A stretch of 64,000 nt of DNA from the NCBI RefSeq assembly GCF_021155775.2, contig NC_060234.1:30129026-30193025 (forward strand), given 5' to 3'. Under the pieces are notes generated by a model that ran no database searches, had not been told where the DNA came from, and saw only the letters and a list, made by a program, of their open reading frames with translations. The translations under genes were made by a program, and so were the position numbers. This stretch comes from Neodiprion pinetum. Taxonomy: Eukaryota; Arthropoda; Insecta; Hymenoptera; Diprionidae. Below, one piece after another: positions 49,829 through 62,752 of this stretch; positions within the stretch are counted from its first letter, which is position 1, and each line of letters begins with the position of its first letter.

Positions 49829-51522
49829 GTAACGTGTAACGTCGTAACACTACTTTTCCTGTAACGAGTCCGTGCATCGACTGGTAAACCGAAGTGATTC
49901 GATAGCGCCGTTCAACGCTCGTCGTCGCCTGAGATACTGTACGTATAGCGCTGCGCGAAAGCGACTTTGTCTCTCTTACCTCTATCACCTTGCAGCATCA
50001 AACGCGGAATGACAACACTCTGAACGAAAACATGAACCACGCCGTGAAGCGATCTGTTTTCCTCTAGGTACCTCAACTATGTCGTTAACTCGACATCGTG
50101 CTGCGCTAAAGTACAGAGGAAAACAAACGACTTGAAGGATTTGCTCAAAACTTGTTCACCCTGCTGTGACAATTTCGCTAATAAGAAACATCTCGATACA
50201 AATTCAAAGGAAACCTGACTGCGCTGGCTCTACGGGCAACGGTAATTTTTGAAACTGATAAAATTTCATTTACTTGGCATGCTAAGTTCCTCCAAAATTT
50301 TCGATACCGCTAAACTCTGAGTCAAGCTTAGAATCAGTAAATGGTATTCTAGTCAGACAGCTTAAGCCTTCATGTAACCTGCTGTTCGATTCTTCGAGTC
50401 CGTTTGCGTGACTTTCCAACGCCATCGCCTTTAGCGACTGACTACGATAAATACCAGAGCCCATCGCGACGATTAAACATCAGTGACAAGCTTCTACTAT
50501 TGTCTGGATGTTGAACGGGCTAAATATACGGTGTACAGCTGACAACGAAAGCCTCTCCGATTCCGGCGGGTGAATTACGTTTGATTAGTTGATCGGTTTC
50601 GACGAGCTTTCGGCACGGTACATTCGTCACTCGGGAGATCCTTTCGTTACTTTCATCCTCTGACTCCGTGCCATGCGAATCAATGAATTTACTTTTGACA
50701 AAATCTGGTTCGAATGATCAAAAAAGGTTAATCCGCACGTGCGTCACCGAATGCTAATGCGGAAAAGGTATTACGGGATCTGAGCAATGTATCATAGAGG
50801 ATGGAATAATAAATAGCGAATACGAACGTACCTCTCCACGAAGCACGAGTTTCCTCGCCATTTTTCCAAGCCTGGATAAAATTTACCAAGTTGAAAAAAG
50901 TACGTTCGGTTTTAAAAGCTGCAGCATGATATGCATCCTCGAGACAGGTACACCCGCATAAAGTCTGTGGTTACAGCGCGCCGCTGGATATTGTTCAGAA
51001 AATTTACTTTGCCCCGCACGGCAAGTTTACCCCGGCCTCCCATCCATCGTCTGTGCAGTTATGGACCTGCAGTATGCATTATACCGCATACAGTGTAAAC
51101 CGGTGCAAGTATCCTCCCGAGGAATGTCTACATCCGTAACTTTCGGCCCGTGCAGCGTTGCTGCCAAGTGATTTTCACCCCCCAAAGAAAGTCCCAGCTG
51201 CTCTTGAATCACGATCGGTTGCAGTATCGGACCTTCGGTAGTCCCGGAGAAATTGATCAGGGTTAATCCGTCGCTTTTACCCTGTCACGTTGACGGATGC
51301 AATAATTTCGGCGAGGATATGGAAAGTGCGCATTCTTCCGCGAAGAAGCTTATTTCGTCCTTACGTATATATGTATACATATACCGTCCTTATGACAACA
51401 TGCATGCAGAGGCATGGGAGTGGGAAATTCCCTTAGGTGATCGGAATTCCTCCGCGTTCCCCGACGCCTAGTTTTGCGCCACGTATATAAATATATATGT
51501 ACGTATACACACACATTCACAA

Positions 51523-51569
51523 CACATATATATATATATATATGATATATATATATATATATATATATG
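51523..51569 (+). repeat. (TA)n microsatellite, bipartite
   Basis: Two (AT)n blocks separated by a single GA interruption. Self-complementary and able to extrude as a cruciform. Confidence 0.9.
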
Positions 51570-52746
51570 TACGAAGACCACGTGTATAAGGACGGTGACG
51601 CTGGGGTAACTACTTCCTGGGGAATATTCAGTTCGACGGTTACTTCCGTTGCTACTAGGATTTTACGTTTAACCACTTCCTGCGTTCTCAGTTTTCCACG
51701 GAGGATATTTTGTTTATTGCCGAATAATACCGGGGCCGCGCGTCCGTTCTTCCGATCGAAGCGAGAGAGTCACTTCTTTCGTCTCGTGCATTACCCATAA
51801 GTCCGGATACGCGGGACAAGGCGGGGTGAAATAGAAGGAATTTGAAACGAAACTGGAAGATTGAAATTTAGGAGTTATTCAAAAGCGCAAAAAGCTCCGG
51901 CTACTTTGCAACGGACCCGTTACGTCGTCGGTTCTCTCTCGACGCTCCCGCCCCCCGTCCTTCCTTTCCTACTTCTCCTATTCCCCAGCTATATAACTTC
52001 GCGATTCATTTTCGTCTACTGCGCATGTTTTTCTCTCAACCCTATCGAGATTCCGAGCCAGCTTGACTCCAACTTGCCAAAGCGTAGCTTGTACGGCTTA
52101 TTGAATAGTCTATATTTGAAAGTCACCATCTTCGCCTTGTCTCTTTATTTTCCCCGCCCGGCCGCTGCTCCGGAGACTCGCTCAGGGCTGTTCGGGCAGA
52201 CTGAGCGATTTGTACAAAAGCAAATATTGTTCGCCGAGATTAACGAAATAATTTATTGGACCTTGTGTACAGGCCCCCGAATAACGTCTATTCGTATTTT
52301 TATATCTATGTATAATACAGTTCTGTACTATATGACAATAATTCCCGGCGAAATGCTGAGGGGAAACTTTATATTTTATAGTTCGATTATTCCGTTCCAT
52401 TGTGTGTTTGGCCGAATGAACATGCTTACCGAGGATTAATAGCGGAAGTTTCCAAAAAGCTACACACGTTCGTCTTTCCGTCGCAATAGATCCCGATAGA
52501 GTTCGACCCGTGGCTCATTCTTGCAGAGGGATTTCAGTTTAAAGAATAACCGCTTCGAAAATATACGGCTAGCCGACGCAAGAAGCTCTCCTCGAATCCG
52601 GAGGGAAAAACGCGTCTCGTTTGGAATTCTGTGTTTGGATTATCTCCCGTTAAGAGTGATCTTTAATTCGAACTCTGATAATCCGTATCCTCTTCTTTAG
52701 AGTTTCACGCTTTATCGTCCGTCTCTTTTTCTGTCTGTTTCCCTCC

Positions 52747-52748
52747 CG

Positions 52749-52787
<39 letters not shown>

Positions 52788-52793
52788 TCTCTA
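52747..52793 (+). repeat. (TC)n microsatellite
   Basis: Long CT run with CCCT interruptions at its borders. Confidence 0.9.
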
Positions 52794-53150
52794 TGCTCGT
52801 GCACCGCCAAGAACGATTATCCGAAATTATTTCCACTCTCGTTACACTCATCTGTGAATTATCATAGCAACGTATTACAGAAACATTAGGTCAATTTCAT
52901 AATTCAGTATGGAATTCTGCTCGACGGTATGAGCAGAACGTATTTCAACAGAGTCAATTTTCACATTCTACATGTCATCGATTTTGTTTGTAATATATCG
53001 TTATTGAATGAGGCAGTTCTGTGTCTCTGATTTGGACAAATCTTGTTCAGCCGAAGTAATTTGATAAAAACAAGATCGAAGCCCCGTGTCACTTAAACAA
53101 AACTCGAGGGTACCTTTTCCATCTGCGGCAAGGAATGAATTAAATCCTTT

Positions 53151-53174
53151 TTTGTTTTTTTTTTTTTTTTTTTA
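53151..53174 (+). repeat. poly-T tract
   Basis: T-run with one G near its left end. No target-site duplication or adjacent retroposed sequence was recognised, so it is not assigned to a retroposon tail. Confidence 0.8.
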
Positions 53175-54544
53175 AAGAAAAAGGTCAAATTAATTAATTT
53201 AGCAAGTGTTTTATTTCGAACCACCTGGACTCGACGGTTCAAATATTATTTCCGAACGGAAAATAAAAGGTGACGAACTTGAAGGTGATAAATTTTTTGG
53301 TTGTGGGAATTAAGTAAGCATGTTTGAATGAAAATTCGAATTTCATTACAGCGTGACATCTCTTTGAACAAGCTTTTATCGCATTAAAGTAAATCGTGTC
53401 CGGCCAATTACCGTCTTTCTCGATCGTCTTTCTCAGTGTCATTTACAATTTATGTACGCTTACTCAATTTGGCACAGAGATACGTATCATCCGGTCTTCC
53501 GCAACTGCGGCGGCAGGAAAGGCACACGCAACTGTCTCTCCTAGGAACTATACAATTCGGAACATTTGACCCTAGAATACACAGACCACAGCTTATACAG
53601 GTTGGGTATGGCAAGTCGGGTAGGGTGGGTATGTATACTGCAACGGGATTTTGTAATTACTTAACTCCCAGTTATACTTGCGGGAGGATATTGTCGGGGC
53701 GTAATGTCTATATACGGCACCGGCCATTAGTACCGTGCGACGTATAACGCTGCAGCGAACAAAAGATAATTAGTAATAATGGGGTCTTCTACGCAGCCCA
53801 AATATGATCCTGCTTTATACCCGCGGTCTGAGCTCGAGGGTCCTCAGCCTCTTTGGAACGTTACGATCGCGGTAAAGGCGGAACAAAGGAAAGGCCAAGG
53901 AAAAGAATAAGAAAATCCATAATATATAAAAGCTCGACGGATGAAAAAGTGGCGATTGATATCGGAAACTCGACGAATAAATAATCCCAAGATAATATCA
54001 ATAACATGGAGAATAGAGCTGTATAAAAAGCGTAACAGATAGGAAGAAAGGACAAATAAAAATAAAAAAGACCACCAAAAAAATTCCAGATAACAGATAT
54101 TGCGAATCGCACCAGGATGTGTCACTGTACCAAAGAAACTTCATCGCCATGGTAACGATTTTTATATCACCCTTTGTAGGAGTGCGAGGAAGGAAAGGAC
54201 AGTTGAAAGATACTTAGATTAATCTCGCGATACAGGGGAAGAAAAGTGGAGGGTTGCAAAAACAATTCAGAAGCATAAAACAAAGTCTCAACAATAACCA
54301 CAATATTAAGATGGGGGCACCGAAGACTACCGCGATAAGAGTCAAATTAACGGGGTACATTATTACGCATGTATATGCATAATTTTACTATATACACCTA
54401 TAAAGATACACCCGGTGTCTCGAAAAACTTACGCCTTTCCTTGCACGGTTTGATAAGAAATCAGAACCAGCTTTGACGTTGCACCATAACGTCACTGCTC
54501 GCTTTAAAAATACACTTGCGAATCTAAGGAAACTTCAAACTTAC

Positions 54545-54577
54545 CAAACACATCCGATCCGCAGGGATGAACGTTTC
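54545..54577 (-). other. candidate 33-nt microexon
   Basis: On the minus strand a textbook acceptor (TTTTTTTTTACTTTCAG, with more T upstream) is followed by 33 bases beginning GAAACGTTCATCC and ending GTGTTTG, then the consensus donor GTAAGTTT. All three reading frames are open: ETFIPADRMCL, KRSSLRIGCVW or NVHPCGSDVFG. The length is a multiple of three, as expected for an alternatively used microexon. The pair of splice sites is the best in the window on either strand. No flanking exon was found inside the window, so the host gene is unknown, and chance pairing is still possible. Confidence 0.35.
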
Positions 54578-57206
54578 CTGAAAGTAAAAAAAAAATAAAA
54601 ACAGTGATAACAAAAAACACTCGGCAATTTTCTTTTTCAATTTCTGACAAGTAGTTCATTTCTCTGAGAAACTTGCAAGATTTTAAATAAGTGGTGAAAA
54701 TGTAGTTCATTTTTTAGAAAAACAGTTCTATTTTAATTTGACTCTGTGATTTGCAAACACTTGGCGAAAGTGCAGTAACTGTTGAGAATACTGAATTCGA
54801 ACTGTAAAATCAATCTAAACCACTTTGTCGACGTAATAGGCATATGTTACATCATACGTTACATACATACATATAATATGTACCCTCAAAACAATGTTGC
54901 GATGGGAAAAGCGATACTATATCCTTGCTAACCAGGCAACTAATCTTAATTTTAGATGGTGGTCCCTATATTGCTAGGGTCCCGAGATTTCGCAGAGTAC
55001 GTAAATAAATAATTAACCTCGTTGGCGGTGTTGATGTGCTTTATTAGAGAATCGCACGCTAGGCGTCTGCATTCTTTTTTCTACCTCGCGGTAAAAATAG
55101 AAGAAAAGAAAGGACGACTGTAAATAATGACAGTGACAGTGACAATGGCCGTGACAATGATAAAAGTAACAGCGATAAAATTTTCCACATTTATGGAGAC
55201 CTATAAGGTATGTATCGTTTCGTAGCGGGGAATTTTGTGATTACCGTGTCCACATTGGCGTCGAGAATAATATTGCGATTCACGATTTCGAACGTGTTTT
55301 TGTCGGATATTAATATAGCTTGTTACATTTCGTTAATAAAACAACAAATACACATTCGCCAATTAGTAGGTTCTAATTGGCATCTTGTGTTTGGGGGAAA
55401 AGCAAATGTTTGCTGTACGGCGCGCAGCTCTCAAACATACCGTTAGGTTTAATAATCATTTATCTGTTTGTTATAATTTGTTTGTGCCCTCTGTATGAGT
55501 TGGGGAAAAAAGATAACACACAGTCTACCGCGTGCAGTATTGAATCAGGAAGAGATCTTCATTTCAATATTAAACATCCTATACATAATGTAGGGTCAGG
55601 CATGTGAAACGTGTGGAGTACGTAGTTGTGTATTATGAATACATGACTGAATTCACGACTGTTTACTTGGACGTCAATTTTTTTGCATCTCAATATTTTT
55701 ATCTTGAAATCATTAACTTTGTCAAGCCAATTGACATATTTCACGTGCCTTCATGTCTATTTCTAGAAATGTATTACGGAGGTTGTTTCGTCAAGAGTCG
55801 ATACCTACTATATTAACTAATTTTATAATAAAATATCATGGATGAAGCATTTACAGAATTTTTAAATTCGAAAACTTCGAATGTCTGTTTCAAAATAGAA
55901 TAATATCAAATTCTGTAATTATAAACCGAAGCTTTGATATCGATGCTTCGTTTTCAATCGCTTCAAAATCGTTCAAAATCTAGTAAACACATTGTATTTA
56001 GAAACTTTATATTTGCACAAATTCATAAATGCCATTAGTTTTATCAGTTTGACGTGTTAAAATATTTAATTTCCCAATATTTCCCAGATATTGATTACGA
56101 TCAACGAATGATGACAGTATAGAATTAACTAATGAGAAAAAAAATCGGTTTCAGTGACTTTGCGGGGAGTATTTTTCCAAATAGAACGAGCCATCATAAA
56201 GTGAAATTGAAAAGAATATGTTAAATTTATAATTATTTCGAGGCGATTCGAAATGAAACCTCGATATTCCGCCAACGAACTTCCTCAACGGATTGTCTAC
56301 GTAGTTTAAATGAATTTTGATAGATTAAAACACGTCGAAATATCGATCAAAGTTGCCTGAAAAATAAGTTACCATATCGAAAAAAAGGAACGTCGAACTC
56401 TTGTCAGTTTATGAAAGACTTTTTGTATTACAGTTAATTAGTTTGTGGGATGTTGATTTCTTTTTTTACCATCGCGGCTGGTCAGAAAACTAACTTTTGA
56501 AAGTATAAACTTTACAGCCGATGCGTCGCATGGTGTTGCATTCGTTCGATTCACTGGTTTACTTGTACCTACCACGAGGATCTTTGTCACCGCCTAAGGC
56601 TCAATTAGAATGTTTTTGGGGCGGCGGTGGCGACGCGGCAGCTCAGTTCACCCCGACTCGAAGATCTCGAGATCCGGAGGATGTGGAGACTCTGTTCGGT
56701 AATCCGGGTCCAGAGGTCCGAAAAGGGTTTGATTCAGATCCCATGGAGCGGGGTTTTCGTGTCACCCTGCCGAACGGGGTCCAGTAATTGGGCCAAACAG
56801 CGTGTCGCCTTTTCTCCGGCTTTTCGTCTACAAGTTAAGAAACACCCGAAATTCGAGCAAAGACCACCCACGCATGACCGTGTAAAATCGTACAAGTCCC
56901 GGATGACCTTCTCCTCCACGTCTTCTTTGTGCCGCGTCGCGGGTAATGAAACCTGATATTTTTATCCATCCATTTCAGCTTGGAACTGAGCGAGTTCCCC
57001 TTTTGTTGCCTCTATTTTAAAGTATTATACGTTATATACGCGCGCTACGCAGCTCCTCGTTCACAAGGGTATCGATTTCACTTTCGCACATTTGAATAAT
57101 CAAATCATTCCATGCTTGTGGATTGCAGTATCAAAGTATCTTCATTTAAAAGAGATGAAAATAAATTGGACGGAAGGAACTCGATTGGATCGAGTATTTT
57201 TCAAAA

Positions 57207-57256
57207 TGTTTATATATATATATGTATGTATATATATGTATATGTATGTATATAGG
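57207..57256 (+). repeat. (TATG/TA)n microsatellite
   Basis: Mixed TATA, TATG and GTATA units, imperfect. Confidence 0.85.
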
Positions 57257-60200
57257 TGAATATATGCGTGCGCGCGTGTACCTGTGGATTCAATTCCTTT
57301 GCCACGAGCTTAATTGTTGATCACATGTTGATTTGCATAGTCAACCGGCACTTCACTCGGCCGTATGCAAATTGACTTTGTTTTCATCGTTATGTACTTA
57401 CTGCGAAAAAAAAAAAAAAACTCTTTACCGCACTTATACATTGTGGAAGTTTTTAATTTCTCTATTTCCAACTCCGTATATTATACATACGTATATTTTC
57501 GTACACGCGTGTTCATCGAACGGCTGTGAGAATAATTAGTTCGCTTATCTTGAAAGTTAATTCGTTAATTTCACATCCTGCGGTCTTAATTTATTCGTAA
57601 TTACTTTTTACAAGTACAGAGCCCCCCTCCCGATGTGAAACGGGTATCCTGTTATTCTACTTTGGGTTAATTGCATCACACCCGAGTTCGGTTCAATCAA
57701 GTTAAGTTCTTCATTTACTTAATCAGATATATTACCCACATACATACAACCCGCTTGGGGAATTTCTGTACCACCTTAAGTATAAATTTACGAGGCAAGG
57801 CCGCGTCTGAGACGTCGGTAATACGAAGTATACATAATTATAGACTAGGCGAGCATGGAACTCTTCGCCCCTCGAACGCGCGGCTCCATTACCTCATCCT
57901 AAGACGGTCTTTACCCGCTAATGAAGTTCGCCCGAAAGTATTTGCCGAGTCGTGACTGTCGTTCTCATTTTTTCTTTTTCGCTTTTCCTCTTCAAGGCCC
58001 GTGCCTACGACACTTGGTCTTTGTTTTCCACCACCTTCCGGCTTATTCTTCTTCGAAGGTTATCCAAACTGTCCAGGCAGCGCGCTTAATATCTATGGAG
58101 CTCGGAGTTTCGCGCTTATTGAACGACTGTACTTAATATTTTAAGTTGAGAAAGTGCTGCGTTCAAACCCCTAAGTGAAAAAAGAATGGTTGAATAAAGC
58201 GGGGCGTTACTTAAATTAAAAATTAAATATCCCCAGAATTTCGTATTATTTTCTTGCCTTTTTTTTTCGCTCAACAGCCCGCCGGGGTTCAGCCGAAGCT
58301 TCTCTTCCTGCAGCCAGAACCGAGCTTTCAAAATGCTCAACTAACCCCACCCCCCGCACATTTACATACACGCCGGTTGTATATTCTTTGTGAAAAACTG
58401 GGACGAAGTTGTATCAGCGAAAACGTTCCCGAATACAATGGTTCTCGGATGGAGGAGAGTTTAAGCTGACCAATCACTGCACTCGCGATTTGTTTTAACG
58501 GTAGAATAACGACCACGGTTCCCGTTGGTGCGGAGCCGTGATTAGTTAACTTCAACTTGGAAACTCTGACAACCGTAACTTTTTCAGGCTGACGCAATTC
58601 CGTCTTTCAATTTATTTTCACAAAGCATATTATACATCCGCCATATTACCAACTCGCTTCAAACCGAGACGGACGTGCGGATGATTCAGTCACAGCCTTT
58701 GCGTAGTCTGCAACTTCGACGGTGTAGAAGTTACAATATTAAGGTCTTTGATCCGAGTCCACAATCGATATTCTGATTCACCCAACCACTGCCGTTATAC
58801 TCCTGCAGCGCTGCATAATCACCGCAATTTAACTGCTAGTTGGTGAAACTTTCAGACAACGCTTTTCATTCGAAATCTGCATACACGTGAACTGAGTTAT
58901 GTGTGTGAAACGGAGCTTCAGCCGTTCACGCATTTGTAAGTCTGCATGGTATGAGCTGATTGAAAATGTTTCAATTATCCTGCATCGTACTCGTTGTTAT
59001 TATTTTTGTTCGTAGCTCAAACGCTAATGGATTTATTCCGACCGGTCGAGTTATTTATTGTTCTTCGAGCACCGGATGAATCACGTGATGGCATATTTGC
59101 CAGACGTCACGTCGTCACGGCTAACTAGTTTTCGGTGTATACATTCGTCTCTACAAAATATTGCAGTCCAATTATCGAATCAGTCTCGGAAAATTTTTGC
59201 ACCCAGGTCGAGGCAAAGGACACATTTCTCTTTCGTTTTTTCTTTTCTTCTTTTTTTTTTATGTTTTATCTTTTGATCGATCATGAAAAACTCGAGGGCG
59301 ATGAGACGAACGGAAACGCGTGGGAATGGGGAGGAAGAAAAGTTATGCCCGAAGAAATGATGCGCAGAATTTTACGAGGTCATCAACGCAGTTTGGAGGA
59401 GGTAAAAAAAAAGACACGAAAATGAAAAAAGTAAAACGAATTTATTTCTTCCAAGAGCAAACAGCCTTCTATCACGAAATCAACTTTTAAGCTTCAAGAC
59501 GCGCGAAGGTGAAATTATTTAATTTCACCCACACACTTTCGCCTCGCACCTTTGTCCCCATTATAATACTTCCACCCCCCGAAGTATAATTCAAGCCTTG
59601 TTATTGCGATTTGCTGTTCAACCTTTCCCTCGTAGCAACTCATTAAACGCAGCTGCGAAAGATTTCTGCCCAACGGTTATACGTTTCGTTTCAAACGATA
59701 ATGTATCGAAAGAAATTCATGGGCAATAAAACATGCGACAGAGAAAAAAACAAAATAAAAGATATACAGCCAATGGATTATGACTATTACGACTCTAAAT
59801 TTGCTGCTTCGGGCCGGTTCTGTTTTAATTTTTCCTCTTTTTTTTTTTTAAATTTCTTTTTCATTCCCTCGTCGCTTAGTGGTAAATGAATTATACGTAC
59901 GTAGGTGTAACTCGATGCTACCTTTGAATTTGGAAGGAATTAAATCGTTGCGAACACAGCAGCAGCTCGAGGCAATTAATACACGTCCGACGAAATGAAC
60001 CTGACCGCATAACGGGCGTGCGGTATCTGTTGGTGGTAAAAATTTCACCCGTTATTCGTCGACACGTAGTGATTGTTTTCGTGTTTTTGAAAAACAGAGG
60101 AAATTAAGTGGTCGCAACCCGTCCGGCGAATTTCTGTACCCAGCCGCGTAGGTACGACACGATTCGGCGCTTCCTGACTCCTGCCACCGCAAAACAAACC

Positions 60201-62726
60201 GATTCGCTCAATTTCATCATCCGCAACGTTCGCAGTCCACCGTTTTCGCGCCGGTCAACACGGATCACACATTTCATCCTGTTTGTTTCATACGGAGCTG
60301 TGCTCACTGCCCAACCCTGTGCACGAGGACGACTGGCTCGGCGTAGATATTATAGTCCTGCGAACACGCGTCCGGTCCAACTCATCCCTTCGCTTCGAGT
60401 TCAAGGAGTACAATGAGATTACAGCGAAGCACGCGACGGCAGCGTTTAATCCCTGCAGTTACAGTATCGCGCAGCCACAGAGAACCGGAATTACCGAACG
60501 GACCAACGATTTGTGCAACTGTTTTTCCTTAAGACCCCGGTCATATACGATTTAACGTTTGTTATACCAACGAGCGAGAACGCTTGTCGGATTTCCACCG
60601 ATACGGCAAACGAGCCGCATTTATAACCTTTTACTGATATTCCACTGGAAGCGAGTCAAGTGTGTATTCATTTCGTACGTTACATTTGGAAGAAAGCAAA
60701 AAAACAAAAAAAAAAAAAAACTCGCAATAAAAACACAAGTAACTACGTTCCGTGACGAAAAATTTTTACAGCACGAATCACTGAACTTTTGCTACTGCGT
60801 CAAGTTCATTGATCAACTGAGCAGTGTTATCGAATTTCGACGAATAAATAAAATTCTACACGCGTACAGCTTCGCAACTTTCATACTGTTCCAATTGCAC
60901 GTGCGTTACCAGCTTTTCATACATTTTTTTATCATCGATGCAGACTTCGATGTCGGGTTACGTTTAATGCAGAAGGAACTTGACAGGTCGCAGGGTATGC
61001 ATCGTTGCAGATAAAAGTGGAAAACAATTTGACTCGTAGGTGAGATTTGGTGAAGTGGCAAAAGTGGTAGCGCCTGAATTTACTCCGACAAGTGAATGTC
61101 AACGACACGTGAAGCAATTTCCGATATATCATAAATCTATAAACTATCGAAGGTTTCGTTGCGGAAATGCTGCATTTAACAAAATCTTGTTGACTCGTAA
61201 CAATACGCTACCGGTCGTGTAATTTCCGGCCGATAGTCAATGCGTCATCTGCAGAGGTATAACTCGTTGTATAAACTGCAGAGGTATAATATGCATGCAT
61301 ACACGCAGTGCAGGATACAGAATGAATCCGATATTTAAATACGCAATATCGTCGGGTAAACAAAAGGCGTGTTTCCTACCGGCGATATCATTTCATTATA
61401 CCGGCGAACGAGTTTCAAACAAATCTGACCCCGGTGGCTTAATGCGAGTAATTCCATTTTTTATACCAAAAAGTTATTATCACTGGAAAATCTGTTGAAA
61501 TATGTACTTTATCGAGTTAGATCTTTGTTAAAGCTTTAACGAGGACAACCGCATTACATCCGGCTACGTGTTATGCCGTTGTACATAATATGTATAACCA
61601 CACGCGTACACGTGAGAACAAATTAATTTGTAACGGCGGATTAACATTCTCTCCTGACCTTGAATACGTACCTACAAAGTATCCTTTTCACCTCCCAGTT
61701 TTTCCTTCGTTCGCCAGGTTATCTCACAGTTCGCTGTGCGGGCCACTTATACGCATGGTGATACCGTTGTGTCGCAAAACCCTCGCTAGACTTCAAGAGG
61801 TAATTTACAACCATGCATCTGGTTCCCAAATGTTTTCTGCCAACTTTCACCGGGTCCTTCAATTTACCATCCAGATTTTCTATGTCCAACCTTTTACGTA
61901 CGCAGCTGCATTTTTTTTGCACCCCGTCTGCTCCCTACAAATCTATGACCCTTGCCCTGTCTGTATTCTACGCTTTTCCACGTCTTTGCCTTTCTTTAAA
62001 TTTTACCCTTAAGCAGAGCGAACAAGTGTTCACTCGGCGAGTGATTCTCATTGAATTTGAATCTTTACTCGTGCAATAATCCATTAATAAGAAATTGGTG
62101 TTAACAACTAATCGTGTCCGTCTACTAGCACAGCAACTCGTTAGATATATTTATTGTTATTTCAATCACGGTTAAACCTCATTCGCACCTAAACACCTGT
62201 AATCCTTTAATTAGTATTACGAGGAGTTTAGGCGATATCCGAAGCCAACGCAACACAGGGGTAAACGTGAACAGATGCATTCCGACATTGTACGAATACG
62301 GGTCTTAAAAGCGGTTGTGAAAGGTTCGCAGAAAATAAAAAAATGAAAGACGGGTTGAAAAGAAGGAGGAAAGAAAACACAGAAGTGAATAAAAAATGAG
62401 AAACGAAAGTATCAAAGCACGAATACATAGTCTAAGACAACCGTCACGTATATAACACTTGCGAGCATACAGAAAGAGAAGTCTGACTTTATACCATATT
62501 TATTACACTCGACAGTGAAGCCGATTGACTCGTCACCCTCTTCTCTTTAAGTAGGATTCGCTCGAGAGGATGAGTTGAATTTAGTAAACGAAGAGAAGCG
62601 TTTGTAGCTTATTCTGCAGCTGCCGGTAAAACACACCTACGTGAAATTCGCGCTTTGTATGTACCATCGGGCGTATAGGAAAGATTAATCCTAATTGGAG
62701 ATGCTTTCGTAGATGACGATGCGCGC

Positions 62727-62752
62727 ATGTGTGTGTGTGCGTGTGTGTGTAT
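62727..62752 (+). repeat. (GT)n microsatellite
   Basis: GT dinucleotides with one GC interruption. Confidence 0.85.

Larger units (their letters stand above)
49830..54500. other. gene-free stretch with microsatellites
   Basis: No coding sequence recognised. A 192-codon plus-strand frame at 51.86-52.44 kb is hydrophobic in parts but shows no repeatable membrane pattern or family motif and is taken as chance. The interval 49.85-50.1 kb upstream of the TATA candidate is CpG-containing and could hold promoter elements. Confidence 0.45.

Noticed and set aside
51861..52439. Plus-strand frame of 192 codons with hydrophobic stretches
   Set aside because: No consistent membrane-segment spacing, no family motif, and a low-complexity pyrimidine-rich start.
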